Shown one piece after another: positions 33,481-44,920 of a stretch of 64,000 nucleotides of DNA. The notes below the pieces were generated by a model, which worked only from the letters and a program-made list of their open reading frames with translations, did not search any database and had not been told where the DNA came from. The number at the start of each line of letters is the position of its first letter. Position 1 is the stretch's first letter. The translations under genes were made by a program, and so were the position numbers. Source of the stretch: Amborella trichopoda (taxonomy: Eukaryota; Streptophyta; Magnoliopsida; Amborellales; Amborellaceae). The DNA is taken from NCBI RefSeq assembly GCF_000471905.2, contig NW_006498549.1:90857-154856 (forward strand), read 5' to 3'.

Positions 33481-33574
33481 CTCACAAGTTAGTGTTTACT
33501 GTCATGCACTTTTTTCTCTCTCCTCTCCTCTTTATCTCCTGACCAAAGGGTAGGCTAAGCCTTGTGTTGTGTTG

Positions 33575-33775
33575 CGAGTCTTGTCACCGAGTAGTCTAGT
33601 CACCGTGTCGGTCTAGTTACTGTTCTTGTCTCGCAGCCACGTCAGACCAGCCGTTGTGCTAGTTTAGCCGTTGTACCGTCTTGTCGTCAAGCAGTCTGGC
33701 CACCGTGCCCGTCTAGCTGCTGCGCCAGACCAACCACCACGCCAGTCTTGCCACTGTGCAAGCCTAGCCATCAGG
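33575..33775. repeat. 17-bp array, reverse orientation
   Basis: GTCTAGTCACCGTGTCG-type units, the complement of 26,745-27,140. Confidence 0.8.
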
Positions 33776-35649
33776 TCAAACTCCCCCTCTTTCACTTCTC
33801 TTCTCTCTTTTCTTGTCTTCTCTTCTCTCATTCTTTTTCGTATCATCTCCCAGATGGAAGGTTTAGTGAGAGCCAAGCTAACCTTCACCTCTCTCATCAA
33901 GGTGAAAGCCAAACAAGTCTTCGTTCCTTTTTTATCTATGTTCTTTCAAAAAATACATTCTATCTCTGAAGGATCTTGGTGAAAAATAGACCAGCCTTCA
34001 TCTCTCTCTTCCCTCTTTATCTTAAGGATCTGGTGCAAGCCAAATCAACCTTTGTTCCTCTTTTCTCCCTCTTCTTTCAAAAAATACATTTTATCTCTAA
34101 AGGATCTGGGTGTAAAACAAATTAACCTTCATCTCTCTTTTCCCTCTTTCTCTAAAGGATCTGGGTGAAAAACAAACCAACATTCATCTCGTTTTTTCCT
34201 CTTTCTCGGAAGAGATTAGTGAAAGTCAAATTGTCTTCGTCTCTCTTTTCTTTCTCTACTTTTCTTCTTCTTTCTTTGAAGAGTTGGGTGAAAGCCAAAA
34301 TCTCTTTTTCTCTCTCTATCTGTTTGAGGTCATTTTCCATCACTTGTTTCCCCGGTGCGAATAAGTAGAGAGCAGTTCGTGACCTAGAACCGTAGGTACC
34401 AAAATTCCTGTGGACTACGGAAGCCATACGACAATAAGCCTTGATCTAGAAGTGAAACTTTTGACAGTCACATAATGGCCCAAGAAGGATCAATATCGTG
34501 CTTAAGAGTCTCCTAAGAACACCTACCAAGTTTAGTTGCAATCTGACAAGTTTAAGGCAATGTAGACGACAAAACAGTTTCGAGAAATTCTGCCTCTAGC
34601 ATACTGAAAATGGACTCTGAATTACAGTAGCATTATCGGAGCGTCAAATGGTCTTCAGACTATCTTCATTGGATTCAGAACATTTGAAAACCCCCGAGTA
34701 CCAATTTTCGATGCATTTGGATGCTTTTGAAGCAAGTTTTGACCACATTACCCAAAATAGGTAAGTTGTATACTATTACGGTGCACCCTCGTTGAACTAA
34801 TTTCCATTAATGGAAACTGTGGTTCTCAATTTCGAGGGTAAACTTCACATGGCCATATCTTCCTTATCCCGAGTTGGATCGAGCCCAAATTTTGGGAGCA
34901 TGTTCATCTCGACGACCTATCGATTTGATATGCGAACACATGATAACATGGCCCGAGCCAAGAGGAATCGAAGAGAGAAGTTCGACGAAAAATTCCAAAA
35001 GTAGCAAGAATTTTTCAGCAACATGTTTTCTCAATTAAACGGTCATATCACGATGCTCGAGCGTTGGATTGACCTCAAACCAGACCCATACGAGCACAAG
35101 GTAAAAGGCGTCATTTGAGCCGAACCTCGCACGTGATGAATGGTCAGATTCGATGCATGATGAGTCCAAATTTGTTGTAATTCTGGCCACCAAAATCAAA
35201 ACTCTGATAAAAGTTTCCCAATTTGGAAAACGATCATTCGGGCATCAAATCGAGCTGTTCCTTTTACAAAACGATCGTGACAACATGTTCAAAACGCTAC
35301 GACAAAGAAACTGGATGAATTCAAAATCTAAGAACTCACGTTTTCTCATGTTTTTCTACGTCAAGATCATGGCCCGAGAGTCCGATCCATGATTCAAAAA
35401 GGGTATCAAAATGATCATCTTCCTGGGCCGATCGAGAAAAGGATAATCTTTTGGTCGGATGAAGACCAAAAAGACCCCGAACAGATCCCGAAAGATCGTG
35501 AAGATTTCATGGCCATTATAGGGACTGATTCGAAATTTCATAGATTGTTGGTGCAGAGGAAAAATTACCATTTTTCCCCTATTTTATTAATTTTTTTAAT
35601 TCATTTAATTGTTAATTTTCATCAATTAGGTTAGAAATTGATCATCCAC

Positions 35650-35677
35650 CCATGTTTGGGGCCCACTTCTATATAAG
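35650..35677 (+). promoter_or_regulatory. E3 LTR core promoter (CTATATAAG at 35,669-35,677)
   Basis: CCCATGTTTGGGGCCC then CTATATAAGG, the best preserved core promoter of its group. Confidence 0.75.
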
Positions 35678-35811
35678 GACATACTCTCTACACGAAAAGG
35701 ACCCATCTTTTCATCAATAAAAACCCCTTTTGCTTGAGTTCTGGGTCACAGCTAGGAAAGAGAGATAGAGGAGAGAGAAAATTTGGATGGGTAATCTTAA
35801 ACCTCAAAGGT

Positions 35812-36870
35812 CACTTTCTCTCTCCTCTTTCTCTCTCTTCTTTATCTCTTCTTTCTCTATACATCCTCTCTTTTCTTTCTCTCTCTTCTTTTTTCTCTTC
35901 TTTCTCTCTCTCTTCATTCTTAATCTTCTTTCTTTCTTCTATCATGCACAGTAGTGAATAATACCAAGCATAACTTTCTCTCTCTTCTTTCTTTCTCTCT
36001 CTTCTTTCTTTCTCTTCTTTATCTCTCTTCTTTCTTTCTTCTATCGTGCATGGTAGTGAATACTACCGAGCATGACTTTCTCTCTTCATTCTTTTCTTAT
36101 TTCTCTCTCTTCTTTTTTCTCTTCTTTCTTTCTTTTATCATGAACGGTAGAGAATACTGTCGAGCATGATTTCTCTCTCCTTTCTTTCTCTTATTTCACT
36201 CTCTTCTTCTTCATCTTTCATTTCTCTCTCCTCTTCTTTACTTTCTCTCTCCTCTTCTTTCATTTCTCTCTCTTCTTTTCCTTTTATCTTCTTCTTTCCT
36301 TTCTCTCTCTTCTTCTTTTCTTTCTCTCTCATCTTCGTTCCTTTTTTTTATCTCTTCTATCTTTCTTCTGTCGTGCATGGCAGTAAACACTATCGATAGT
36401 GACCTTCTCTCTCTCCTATCTTCTCTCTATCATGCACAGCAGGGAACACTATCGAGTGTGACCTTCTCTCTCCTCTCTCTTCTCTCTATCTCACACGGCA
36501 GTGCACACTACCGAGCGTGACCCTCTCTATCTTCTCTCTTCTCTCTTCTCTTTGTCCAAAATGGTGGTGAACACCACCGAGTGCGACCCTCTCTTTGTTT
36601 TCTGTTCTCTTTGTCTTGCATGGTAGTGAACACCACCGAGCACGACCGTCTCTCTCTTCTCTCTTCTCTTTGTCTTGCACGATAGTGAACATTGTCGAGC
36701 ATGACCCTCTCTCTATTCTCTCTTCGCTCTTCTTTCTGTTGCGCACAGTAGTGAGCACTGTCGAGCGTACCTTTCCTTTCTCCCCCTTTCTGTTTTACGC
36801 GGTAGCATGCACTGCCAGATGTGACACTTCTTTCTCTTTCTCTTTTGCCACGCACGAAAGTGTATACTGT
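35812..36870 (+). repeat. CT tract with embedded hairpin array
   Basis: Pyrimidine runs interrupted about every 60-100 bases by a 26-30-nt palindrome such as 36,622-36,637 (GGTAGTG-AA-CACCACC) or 36,497-36,512. About ten palindromes. Both strands carry spurious frames across it. Confidence 0.8.
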
Positions 36871-36944
36871 CGAGCATGATCCCTTTCTCCTCTCTCCTCT
36901 CTCTTTCCTTTACTAGCTTGACGAGAGGGCAGGCTGAGCCTAAT

Positions 36945-37165
36945 GCTGTCGTGCTAGTCTTGTCACCGAGCAACCTAGCCATCGTGCCGGTCTAATTACG
37001 GTGCCCGTCTACCTGCCGTGTCAGATCAGCCGTTGCACTAGACCAGCCATTGTGCAAGTCTTGTCGTCGAGCAGCTTAGCCATTGTGCTGGTCTAGTTAC
37101 CATGGATGTCTACCTGGCGCACGAGACCAGTTGTCATGTCAGTCTTGTCACTATGCCAGTATAGC
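36945..37165. repeat. 17-bp array of E3 LTR
   Basis: Units such as TCTAATTACGGTGCCCG; the complement of 26,745-27,140. Confidence 0.75.
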
Positions 37166-38194
37166 CCCCGGTTAAACTTCTTCTCTCTTTCACCTTCTTT
37201 CATTTCTTTTCTTCTTCTCCTTTCTGAAGCAAATACTTCTTTTCCTTCGTTCCACTTTTCTCTCTTCTCTAAAAAATACATTTTATCTCTGAATTGTTGG
37301 GTGAAAGTCAAACCATCTTTCGTCTCTCTTTTCTCTTTAAAACATACGTTTTCTCTGGAGGACTAGTTGAAAGACATACTAGCCTTCATCCTTTTTCTTT
37401 TATTCTTTTTTTCTTTCTTTTCTAAAATGCAGATAACCTTCAAAGTACTGGGTGAAAAATAGACCAGCCTTCAATTTCTTCTTTCGTTATTTCTCTGAAG
37501 TACTAGGTGAAAAGCAAACCAACCTTCAATTTCTTCTTTCTTTATTTATTTGAAGTACTGGGTGAAAAGCAGACCAGCCTTTAATTTCTTATTTCTTTAT
37601 TTCTTTGGAGTACTGGGTGAAAAGCATATCAACCTTCAAACTCTTATTTCTTTCTTCTTTTCCTGTCTCTCCCTTTCTCTTTCATTCTATCTACCTCACC
37701 CCTTTCTCTCTTTCTTTACTGTAAGATATGTTCTAAGAGTCCCTCGTCAAGGAGATGTTGTAAGGATGTCGAATTGATACAAACTCCATCATGCTATTTT
37801 CAATTTTTCTTCGAGTGCACACACAAGTGTGCGATAACCCTATGACAAGGTGAGGTCCTCAGACCCACTTGTCTGTATTCTAATGTGTGTGTGTGTTTGT
37901 AGGTGAGTACAAATAAGCCAAGGGAGGCAATTTCGAACCGGTCATGGGAAAGGGGGCATTCTACATGATCTTAAGAGAGCACCCATGTGAGTTAGCTTGA
38001 GCGTGTCATACGCCCACGTGAGATAAGCCCCTCCTCTCGACCCAATTCCTCTCTCACTTGTTGGTATTCCTGCCCACATCTTACATATGCGGTTCACAAG
38101 AGAGTGGTCTTAGGTCTCGAGTCCATCTCGAACCTAAAGCCACGCCACCAGGTCTTCCCAACCCAGTGGGAGAGATTGAGGTATCTAACCAGCT

Positions 38195-38212
38195 TGATGA
38201 CTCCACTGGGGA
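38195..38212 (+). other. E3 primer-binding site, tRNA-Arg type
   Basis: TGATGACTCCACTGGGGA three bases after the LTR end. It differs from the E2 PBS by two transitions (GGCG to GATG). Confidence 0.8.
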
Positions 38213-38227
38213 CACAGTATCCCATCG

Positions 38228-40634
38228 TTGGATCGTTCTTTTTTGGCCTTTCCTTTCTTCTATTTCCTGCTCACAATACACACACTTGTCTTCGGGTCAA
38301 CCCCTTTTATCCGAGTCGGGGAATTTCTGATCCCCGCACTCGTGACTCTCTGTCGAGAACAGGTTCTTCGAACCTCATTCTCGACCTTCCTTCTGAGTGT
38401 TGACCTTGTGTCACGCTCCCAAGTCCTAACCTGGATTGGTGCAAGGAGGGACCCAATTGTCCCTCACTCCCCATCTCCTAACATTGGTGGACCTTTCACC
38501 AAAGCACCTTGAATGGGAGGCGCACTAGCCTTCACACACAGCATGCACCCTACTGCCGTCAAGTCACTTGTAGGTCTCACTACTCAGGGATGCACAAAGG
38601 CCGCTCCTCCCTCTCCTGTGACTGGCAATTCATCTGTCGTTGCTCTTGTGGTTCACCATGAGGCAGCCCCCCATTCTCTATCACTTCGGGCCCCTACAAT
38701 AAGAGGCTCGACACCAGGAGGAGGTGGCTCTAAAGTCACCACCTCACACACACCCACCAAAGCTAGTAGACCATCCATTCTAACTACACCTCAGGGCAAG
38801 CCTCAAGTTACCTCGGAACAATGTCAGGGTTTGGGTCTTCTTGAACTTGGTCCTACACATCCTATGCATTGCAACAGTCGGGGCAACCCTCAGGTTACCT
38901 CAGGGAGTTGTCAGGGTTCGACACTTCTTGGACTTGGCCCTACACACTCCTTGCGTTTGCTTTGCACCGCTAGAGACAACCTTGTTGTTGCGCCTGCCCG
39001 AGCACACTAGGGGGAACCTCCTAGTCGCCCCTCCCTGCCCATACCTGCTCACCTTGTGAGGGATGGTCACACGGCCATTCCCTCACACAAACATGCTCAC
39101 GACATCAGGCCTTTTAAGGCAGGACATGCTACTCGAGCCCGGGTTGACCCCCAAGTCACACGAAGTCCTTCTTCAAGGGTGCACACGTGCCAATCCCGCC
39201 ACCCGCCCTTCGCACACCTTTGCACTGTACACACACATACATATCTAAGACCTCCCCTAGTTTTGAAGGCATTCATGAAAGAGGGTTAGAAGAATAGCTC
39301 ACCTTCGCTTGAAGGCAGTTATACCTGGCCATGAAGAAGGAAAATCATGGTCAAGCCCAGAAATGGGGCCGGGAGACCAGGACATTGAAAGCCCAGCTCA
39401 GGGGCAAGGAAGAAAAAGTGATTGAAAACTTCCCTTCCAAAGATGTGAGCCCTTTCCCCCTCTCATTCCCCTTGATTTGATGATGCTGGAAAAGCATGGT
39501 ATGAGGAGAACATCAAAAAGGTTACTTAGGGCATTATAAAGCTAGTTATCTATGAAGATCCAAGCCTGACTACAGGCAAAGGCGAGTCTACAGATGGGGC
39601 AAAGAGTCAGTCCACCCTTAGTGACCGCATTAATCTAAAGCTAATTGAACCATTTCCTATTCAAATCCTCGACCCCATCTCGAGTCGGGGAACTAGAAGC
39701 GATACCTTTATCTAGCAAACTGGGTCCAAGCTTGTCAAGATACCGAGACCTAAGCTAAGTCAATATGAGCTCGAGGCAACTCATGGTTTCAAACAAGTCT
39801 CTTAGGGTAGTCCCAGTGTCTCAAAGGAGATGGGAGCCCAACCCGTAGACAAGGTAGGGGACCGAATAAATGAGGAAGACCCAACTAAACCGGTTAGGTC
39901 CAAGCCACTCATTGTTAGAAAGTCCAGATTCACCCTTCCCAAGTCTGTGAGAAACCCATTGTACAAGGATACCTCCCAGCCTTTTGAAAAGGTTGTAATT
40001 GAGCCAAAAGTCTGCCGCCACATCCCAGCTCCCTGAGATGAAGTTGAAAAGAAAACTGATACCAATGAGTTCCTTCAAAAGTTCGAGGAACTCATTACCG
40101 AGATCGACCGTTTAAATAAGAAGGGGGCTCTGCCACTGTCCACATTTCCTCAACCCCTATCGGGATTCATCCTAGAACCTTGAAAACATGATGAACTGCT
40201 ATCTCCCCTGGTCAGTTCTCATGATGCGACCCGTTTTAGAGAAGAAGAAGCCCCATTGACCGCTTCAAGACCATTGACAGGGTCTATAGGGATTCATCCT
40301 AGAACCTCGAAAACGTGATGAACTGCAATCTGCCCTGGTCGGTTCTCATGATGTGGCCCCTTTGAGAGAAGAAGAAGCCCCATTAACTACTTCAAGACCA
40401 TTGGCAGGGTTCGTGTCAAAGGTCAGTGGCCACGACAAAAGCAAGGTTCCAAAAGCCTTTCCTCATACAAAGGTCAAAACTTCCCCTGATTGGAGCCTCT
40501 ATAGTCAGCAGGCTCATCGCATCATGAGGGCAATGAACTATGCCAAAGAAGTCTTCTCTTACTTTGACGCTACCTTAAAAAAGTTGGTCAGCGCCACACT
40601 AAGTTCGGCATTGAACTATGAGAAAGAACTATGA
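38228..40634 (+). pseudogene. E3 upstream ORF1, broken
   Basis: Frames 38,513-39,010, 39,056-39,289, 39,830-40,036 and 40,353-40,634 match E2 ORF1 piece by piece (SLVGL, PPSPVTGNSSV, MRDGHTAIPSH, LIVRKSRFTLPKSVRNPLY, NKKGALPLSTF). Stops and frameshifts break it into at least four parts. It is Pro/Ser/Thr-rich at the N end and more charged at the C end (RIMRAMNYAKEVFSYFDATL). The function of this protein is unknown. Its frame ends two codons before the abrupt junction at 40,636 with E4, so gag and pol of E3 are absent here. Confidence 0.7.
40162..40412 (+). repeat. 127-bp tandem duplication within ORF1
   Basis: GGGATTCATCCTAGAACC starts at 40,162 and 40,289. The two copies differ at about a dozen positions. 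127 is not a multiple of 3, so it shifts the frame. Confidence 0.9.
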
Positions 40635-40636
40635 GA

Positions 40637-42339
40637 ATGAAGTCCACGGGCGTGGACTTCCACGTGGAAAGGGTCATGCACACAGAAGTGGGAGGAGGGA
40701 GAGAGAGAGAGAGAGATAGAGAGAGAGAGAAGGAATGACTCGGCTCATGAGAAGTGGGATAACTTGTGCAACCGAGATGTCTGTAGGACCGCGTACTCAG
40801 GGGTACCCTCCTTCTCAAAGTTTTTTCTCCCTTCCTCTCTCCTCTCTCGAATGGACTAGGGGATCACAAAATAAGGAAAGAATAAACTAGCCTCGATTCT
40901 TCCTAGCGTTTGGGCTGTTGGAGCTTCAAAAAAGGGGACCTTTCGGAGTGATTTTCTGCACCCTTTTATAAATCATCCAAGCTTGTTTATTAAGAGGATT
41001 CGTCAAATAGGGATGAACGCTAAAAAGCCAAGCTTAATTACAATTAAAGAAATTGAAAACAAATCAAAAAATTAGGCGTAAATGACCAAAATGTCCCTGT
41101 GATCTTTTCCAAGAATGACGAGACTGTCATTGCATGCAGGCTGCTCCACCATGGGAAGACCTTGGAAGCTGGTCCTATAACTTGCGGCAATTTTTCGGCT
41201 TTTTCAAAAACATTTCTTCGTTCTTCTTTTTATTGTGAGCATTTTGATGCCCTTTAATCGTGCTGTGGTGGCTTTCTTCCTTGAGGTGAAAGTCCGGCCA
41301 GTTTTTCGAACTTTGTTAGTCAATGCATCTCCAAGAAATGTTGTTTTGGCTCCTGGATATTCTTTCAAGCCATAGAGGACGCTGTTGCAGTCATTTTGCA
41401 CCAAGTTGGGGCTGATTTAGTGCAGATTTGCGTCTTCGGCTAATTTGGAAGGTTACCAGAGAAAGGGATTCCGACAACCGACTAGATCTTCTTCTTTGGT
41501 TACCTGAGGACTTGCATCCATTGAACAAGGGATTGAATGCAAGAGTCATACCATAATGTAGCTTTGTGCAAGGTGGTTCTTTTGAGTTCATCCTCGCGTT
41601 AATCCATGGCCTGGATTTTGAGCTATGCTTCATCGAATCCGAAGCTTGCTGAACCCCTTTTTTTTCTTTTAGTTTCTTCGACTGCTTTCCTATTTAGAGC
41701 AATGGGGGTTTCAGGTCACGCCACAGTGAGTGCCTTAGGTCAAAATGACGGGGCTGGCGAGATCTAGATCATGTTAGCATTTGAGCTCTATCTAATTTCA
41801 GAGAAAGGCAACGTGGGTTGGAGAAGTTGCTGTCGAAAAAAGATATTGTGGTCCCCATTTTAGGGACTGGTTTGGTGAAGCCGCATCACGCTATGGTGAA
41901 ACCCATAAGTTGCGAGGCCACATGAGCATTAACCCTTTTAGAGGGGTCTGATTGAACTCAAATTTTGTCCTTGAAAGTTTTTCGACATTCTGAGCACAAT
42001 GGCGATGGCCTGGTGCCATGTTGCAGCCACTATCACAATGCTACAGTGGAGGGTCCTTCTTTGGTGCAAGGGCACCGCACCCATGTCACTAGGCTTGAGA
42101 CATTATTTTTCAGCACAATCCTTGCTTGCAGGTGTTTTTTAAACCCGCGAGACCAGATTGTCGTCGACTCTCCCCTTATTTGCATGGGTTCATGGAGGTA
42201 CGTAAAAAATGACGTACAATAACTTGCCTCGCCGGATGTTGCGCTTCAAGAGAAGTGAGAAGTGTAACATTCGGAAAAATTTAACGTCGTAGCTCCACTG
42301 ACGAATCCTTGCCAAGACGTGTTTATTGTCTCTCGATCA
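40637..42339 (-). mobile_element. E4 3' LTR, U5 end missing
   Basis: It aligns with 53,200-54,751 (for example GAATGACTCGGCTC, CTTAATTACAATTAAAG, GGTGAAAGTCCGGC). The U3 start TGATCGAGA ends at 42,339 and abuts a polypurine tract. About 430 bp of U5 present in the other copy are missing at 40,637, where a perfect hairpin lies. Its TATA is decayed (TTATTAAG at 40,988). Confidence 0.75.
40639..40669. repeat. Strong palindromes at the E3/E4 junction
   Basis: GAAGTCCACG-GG-CGTGGACTTC (40,639-40,660) overlaps TTCCACGTGGAA (40,658-40,669). The equivalent place in the other E4 LTR has GCGAGCTCGC inside ACTTCC...GGAAGT (about 53,206-53,232). Confidence 0.85.
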
Positions 42340-42352
42340 TATTTTTTTTCTT
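42340..42352 (-). other. E4 polypurine tract
   Basis: On the -, AAGAAAAAAAATA directly precedes the LTR start TGATCGAGA. It would prime plus-strand DNA synthesis. Confidence 0.6.
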
Positions 42353-42859
42353 GATCACCAGCACAACGCAATCCTCGAGGGGTGGACCTTACTGAGCTTT
42401 TCCCTTGATCGGGGGGGGACCAAAGTGGTTTCCAGTAGTCCGGTGCCTTGTTGAGGGGCTTTCTCCGAGTGCCGTCAGATTATGTTTTTCCTTTTTAGGA
42501 GATCACACTAATATTCTGTCGTCAGTGGGCTTATGACTTCTCAACGCGGACTACCAGTTTTCCAACAAGTGCGGCCCTTCTTGTGAGCTTTATCCCATTC
42601 TGGTCGTGGGGTTCTTGACGTTCTAGTTGGCGAGGGCCCTTCCTGTGAGCTTTATCCTGATCCAAACATAAATGTCAGGAGAAAAATGGGTTCCTCTTGG
42701 CTTAAGTCCTACAGGTCCAGTTGGGGTCTCCTAAATTACCAAGACCTGAAAGGAGGCTGGCCTTCGAGGCGGTACCATTTTAGGGAACTTGATCTTGGAT
42801 GCTTGAGTTTGATGGACGAGAAGAGGAGGAGAGGATTTTTTTTTTGTGGCAGAACTAAG

Positions 42860-43960
42860 GTCCGTGATAGAAGGGCGGCACCAAAGCACTAAGGCTCTGT
42901 TGCCTAAAATAAGATGGTAGCATTGAGGCCTGAGATAAAAGGGTGGCAAGGAGCACTAAGGCTCTAGTGCCGAAAATAGGAAGGCGGCATTAAGGCCCAG
43001 AACAACAGGGTGGCACCGTAGGACAAAGGCTCCGGTGTAAAAATTAAGAAGGCAGCATTAAGGCTCAAGGTAAAAGGTAAGGCTTGGATGCCGAAAAATA
43101 AGAAGGCGACACTAAGTCCTAGGATAAAAGGGTGGCATCGGAGCACTAAGGCTCCGGTGCCAAAAAGAAGAACGCGATACTAAGTCCCGAGGCAAGAAAA
43201 AGTGACACTGGGGCCGAAAGCTTTTGAAGGCACTGAGACTGAAGTTTTTTTTGGAGGCACTGGGGCCGGAGTTTTTTCTAGAGGCACAGGGGCCAGGATT
43301 TTTTTGAATGCACTTGGGTTGGAGTTTTTTTTACGAAGGCACTGGGGCTACAGGTTTTTTTGAAGACACAGGGGCCAGAGTTTTTTTTGGGAGGCACTTG
43401 GGCAGGATTTGTTTTAAGGCACATGGGCCAGAGTTTTTTTATTTTGAGGCACAGGGGACGGAGTTGTTTTGAAGGCACAGGTGCCGGAGTTTTTTTTTGG
43501 AGGATTTGGGGCCAGAGTTTTTTTTGGAAGGCTCTAGGGCCAGAGTTATTTTGGAAGGCTCCGGGGTTAGAGTTTTCTTTTTTTTGGAAGGCTCAAGGGT
43601 TGGAGTTTTTATTTTGGAAGGATCTTGAGCTAAAGATTGTTTTTTGGAAAGCTCAGGGGCCGGATTTTCTTTTTGGAAGGCGCTATGGCTGAAAATGTTT
43701 TTTGAAAGGCATTAGGGCGGAGATTTTTTTTTAGAAGCCTTTGGGGCCGACGTTTTTCTTTGGAAGGCATAGGGACCGGAGTTTTTTTTTTTATGGCATT
43801 GGGGAGTTTTTTTTTTTTGTAGGATTTGGGGCCAGAGTTTTTTTTTTTTGAAGTATCTGAGGCTGGAGTTTTTATTTTTTGAAGGCTCAGGGGCCAGAAT
43901 TATTTTGGGAGGGCACTAGGGACAGAATGAGAAGGTTTGGCTCGAGGGCCGAAAGCAGGA
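42860..43960. repeat. 67-bp array grading into 28-bp GGCACTGGGGCC-T(n) array
   Basis: First units: AAGGGTGGCA...CACTAAGGCTC, about 67 bp. From 43,190 units are AAGGCACTGGGGCCGGAG plus 6-10 T, about 28 bp and more than 25 copies. The T runs vary in length. Confidence 0.85.
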
Positions 43961-44559
43961 GGTTCGGTCAAGGCAGCCATTACGGGTTTTCACTAGGACT
44001 GTGGGGATATGGTGTGGTTTTCACCATATCCTTTGTTACGGTGCTTTTACCCATGACTTCGAGGTCACGTTCACCCTTTAGTTTATGCTTTTATTCATGG
44101 CGGCCTTTGCGAGTTTTATCCATTCCTTGATTTTTATTAATTTTTTTTTTTTTTTAGGACACTTTTAGTCATGGCTTCGTGGCCATGCCCGCTTGTCATT
44201 TTTACTCATGGTGCCCTTTGTGGGTTTTCACCATACCCCTATTTTTTATTTGGTGATTTTACCCATAGCCCTTTTTTTTTTTGCTATGTCTGCCTGAAGC
44301 TCTTTTTCTTTTACTTGCAATGATTGCAATCGTGCCTAGCAATTATTTTGTTTCTTGAGGGGGAGAGAGAGGCCACCAATATAGCGAACATTGATGGAGG
44401 AGTCTTGAGAGTCATGATAGCATGGCCCTGCTCTGGGTTGGTTGTAGCAGTTGAGGACAGAGGCAGGGCGTATTTTCGCCTTGTAGGGCGTTGCCCCAAA
44501 GAGTAGATTTTTGGTGACCTAGGCAGTTTGTGTCCACGCGGGGTCGATGATGGTGGTGT

Positions 44560-44920
44560 CCATGGGAGGTATCAGACGGTGATCGTGGTGGTGGGATATT
44601 GGAAGTACCCATGGGGAGGTGGAGTGATGGAGGCACCTGCAAGGGGTGGTGAAGAAGGCACCCGCGGGGGGGCGGGTGGGAGGGTGGAATGAAGAGGCAC
44701 CCGCGGGGGGTGGAATGAAGATGGCTCTCGCAGGGGGCTGGAATGAAGAGGCACCCACTGGGGCTGGAATGAGGAGCCACTTGCGGGCGGTGTAGAGATG
44801 GCACCCATGAGGGGTGTGGAATGAAGATGGCACCTGCGAGGGATGGAATGACGAGCCCCCGTGGGGTGTGGAATGAAGAGGCACCCGCGATGGGTGCAAT
44901 GATGACATGCCTCGAAGGGG
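44560..44920. repeat. 26-bp GC-rich tandem repeat (GGAATGAAGAGGCACCCGCG)
   Basis: About 12 units of 26-27 bp. Three-frame open reading on both strands is a by-product. Confidence 0.9.

Larger units (their letters stand above)
31231..34320 (+). mobile_element. Tat LTR lacking its U5 end (second start)
   Basis: TGTTTGAAGAT, then TGCGAATAAG and CCGTAGGTGCC. U3 runs to the decayed TATA (CTACATAA, 32,603), then GA tract (32,691), CT tract (32,755-32,955), hairpin array, 17-bp array, and part of the ~70-bp array, ending abruptly at 34,320 where a new LTR starts. The U5 and LTR end are missing. Confidence 0.75.
34321..38191 (+). mobile_element. E3 5' LTR, 3.87 kb
   Basis: TGTTTGAGGTC start and ATCTAACCA end, directly followed by spacer GCT and a PBS. 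Sense order: U3 (34,321-35,660), core promoter (35,650-35,677), GA tract (35,755), CT tract and hairpin array (35,812-36,870), 17-bp array (36,945-37,165), ~70-bp array (37,270-37,640), U5 (37,780-38,191). Length and layout equal the E2 5' LTR in the opposite orientation. Confidence 0.85.

Noticed and set aside
43360-43692. 110-codon frame with repeated FFWKA words
   Set aside because: Translation of the 28-bp T-rich array.
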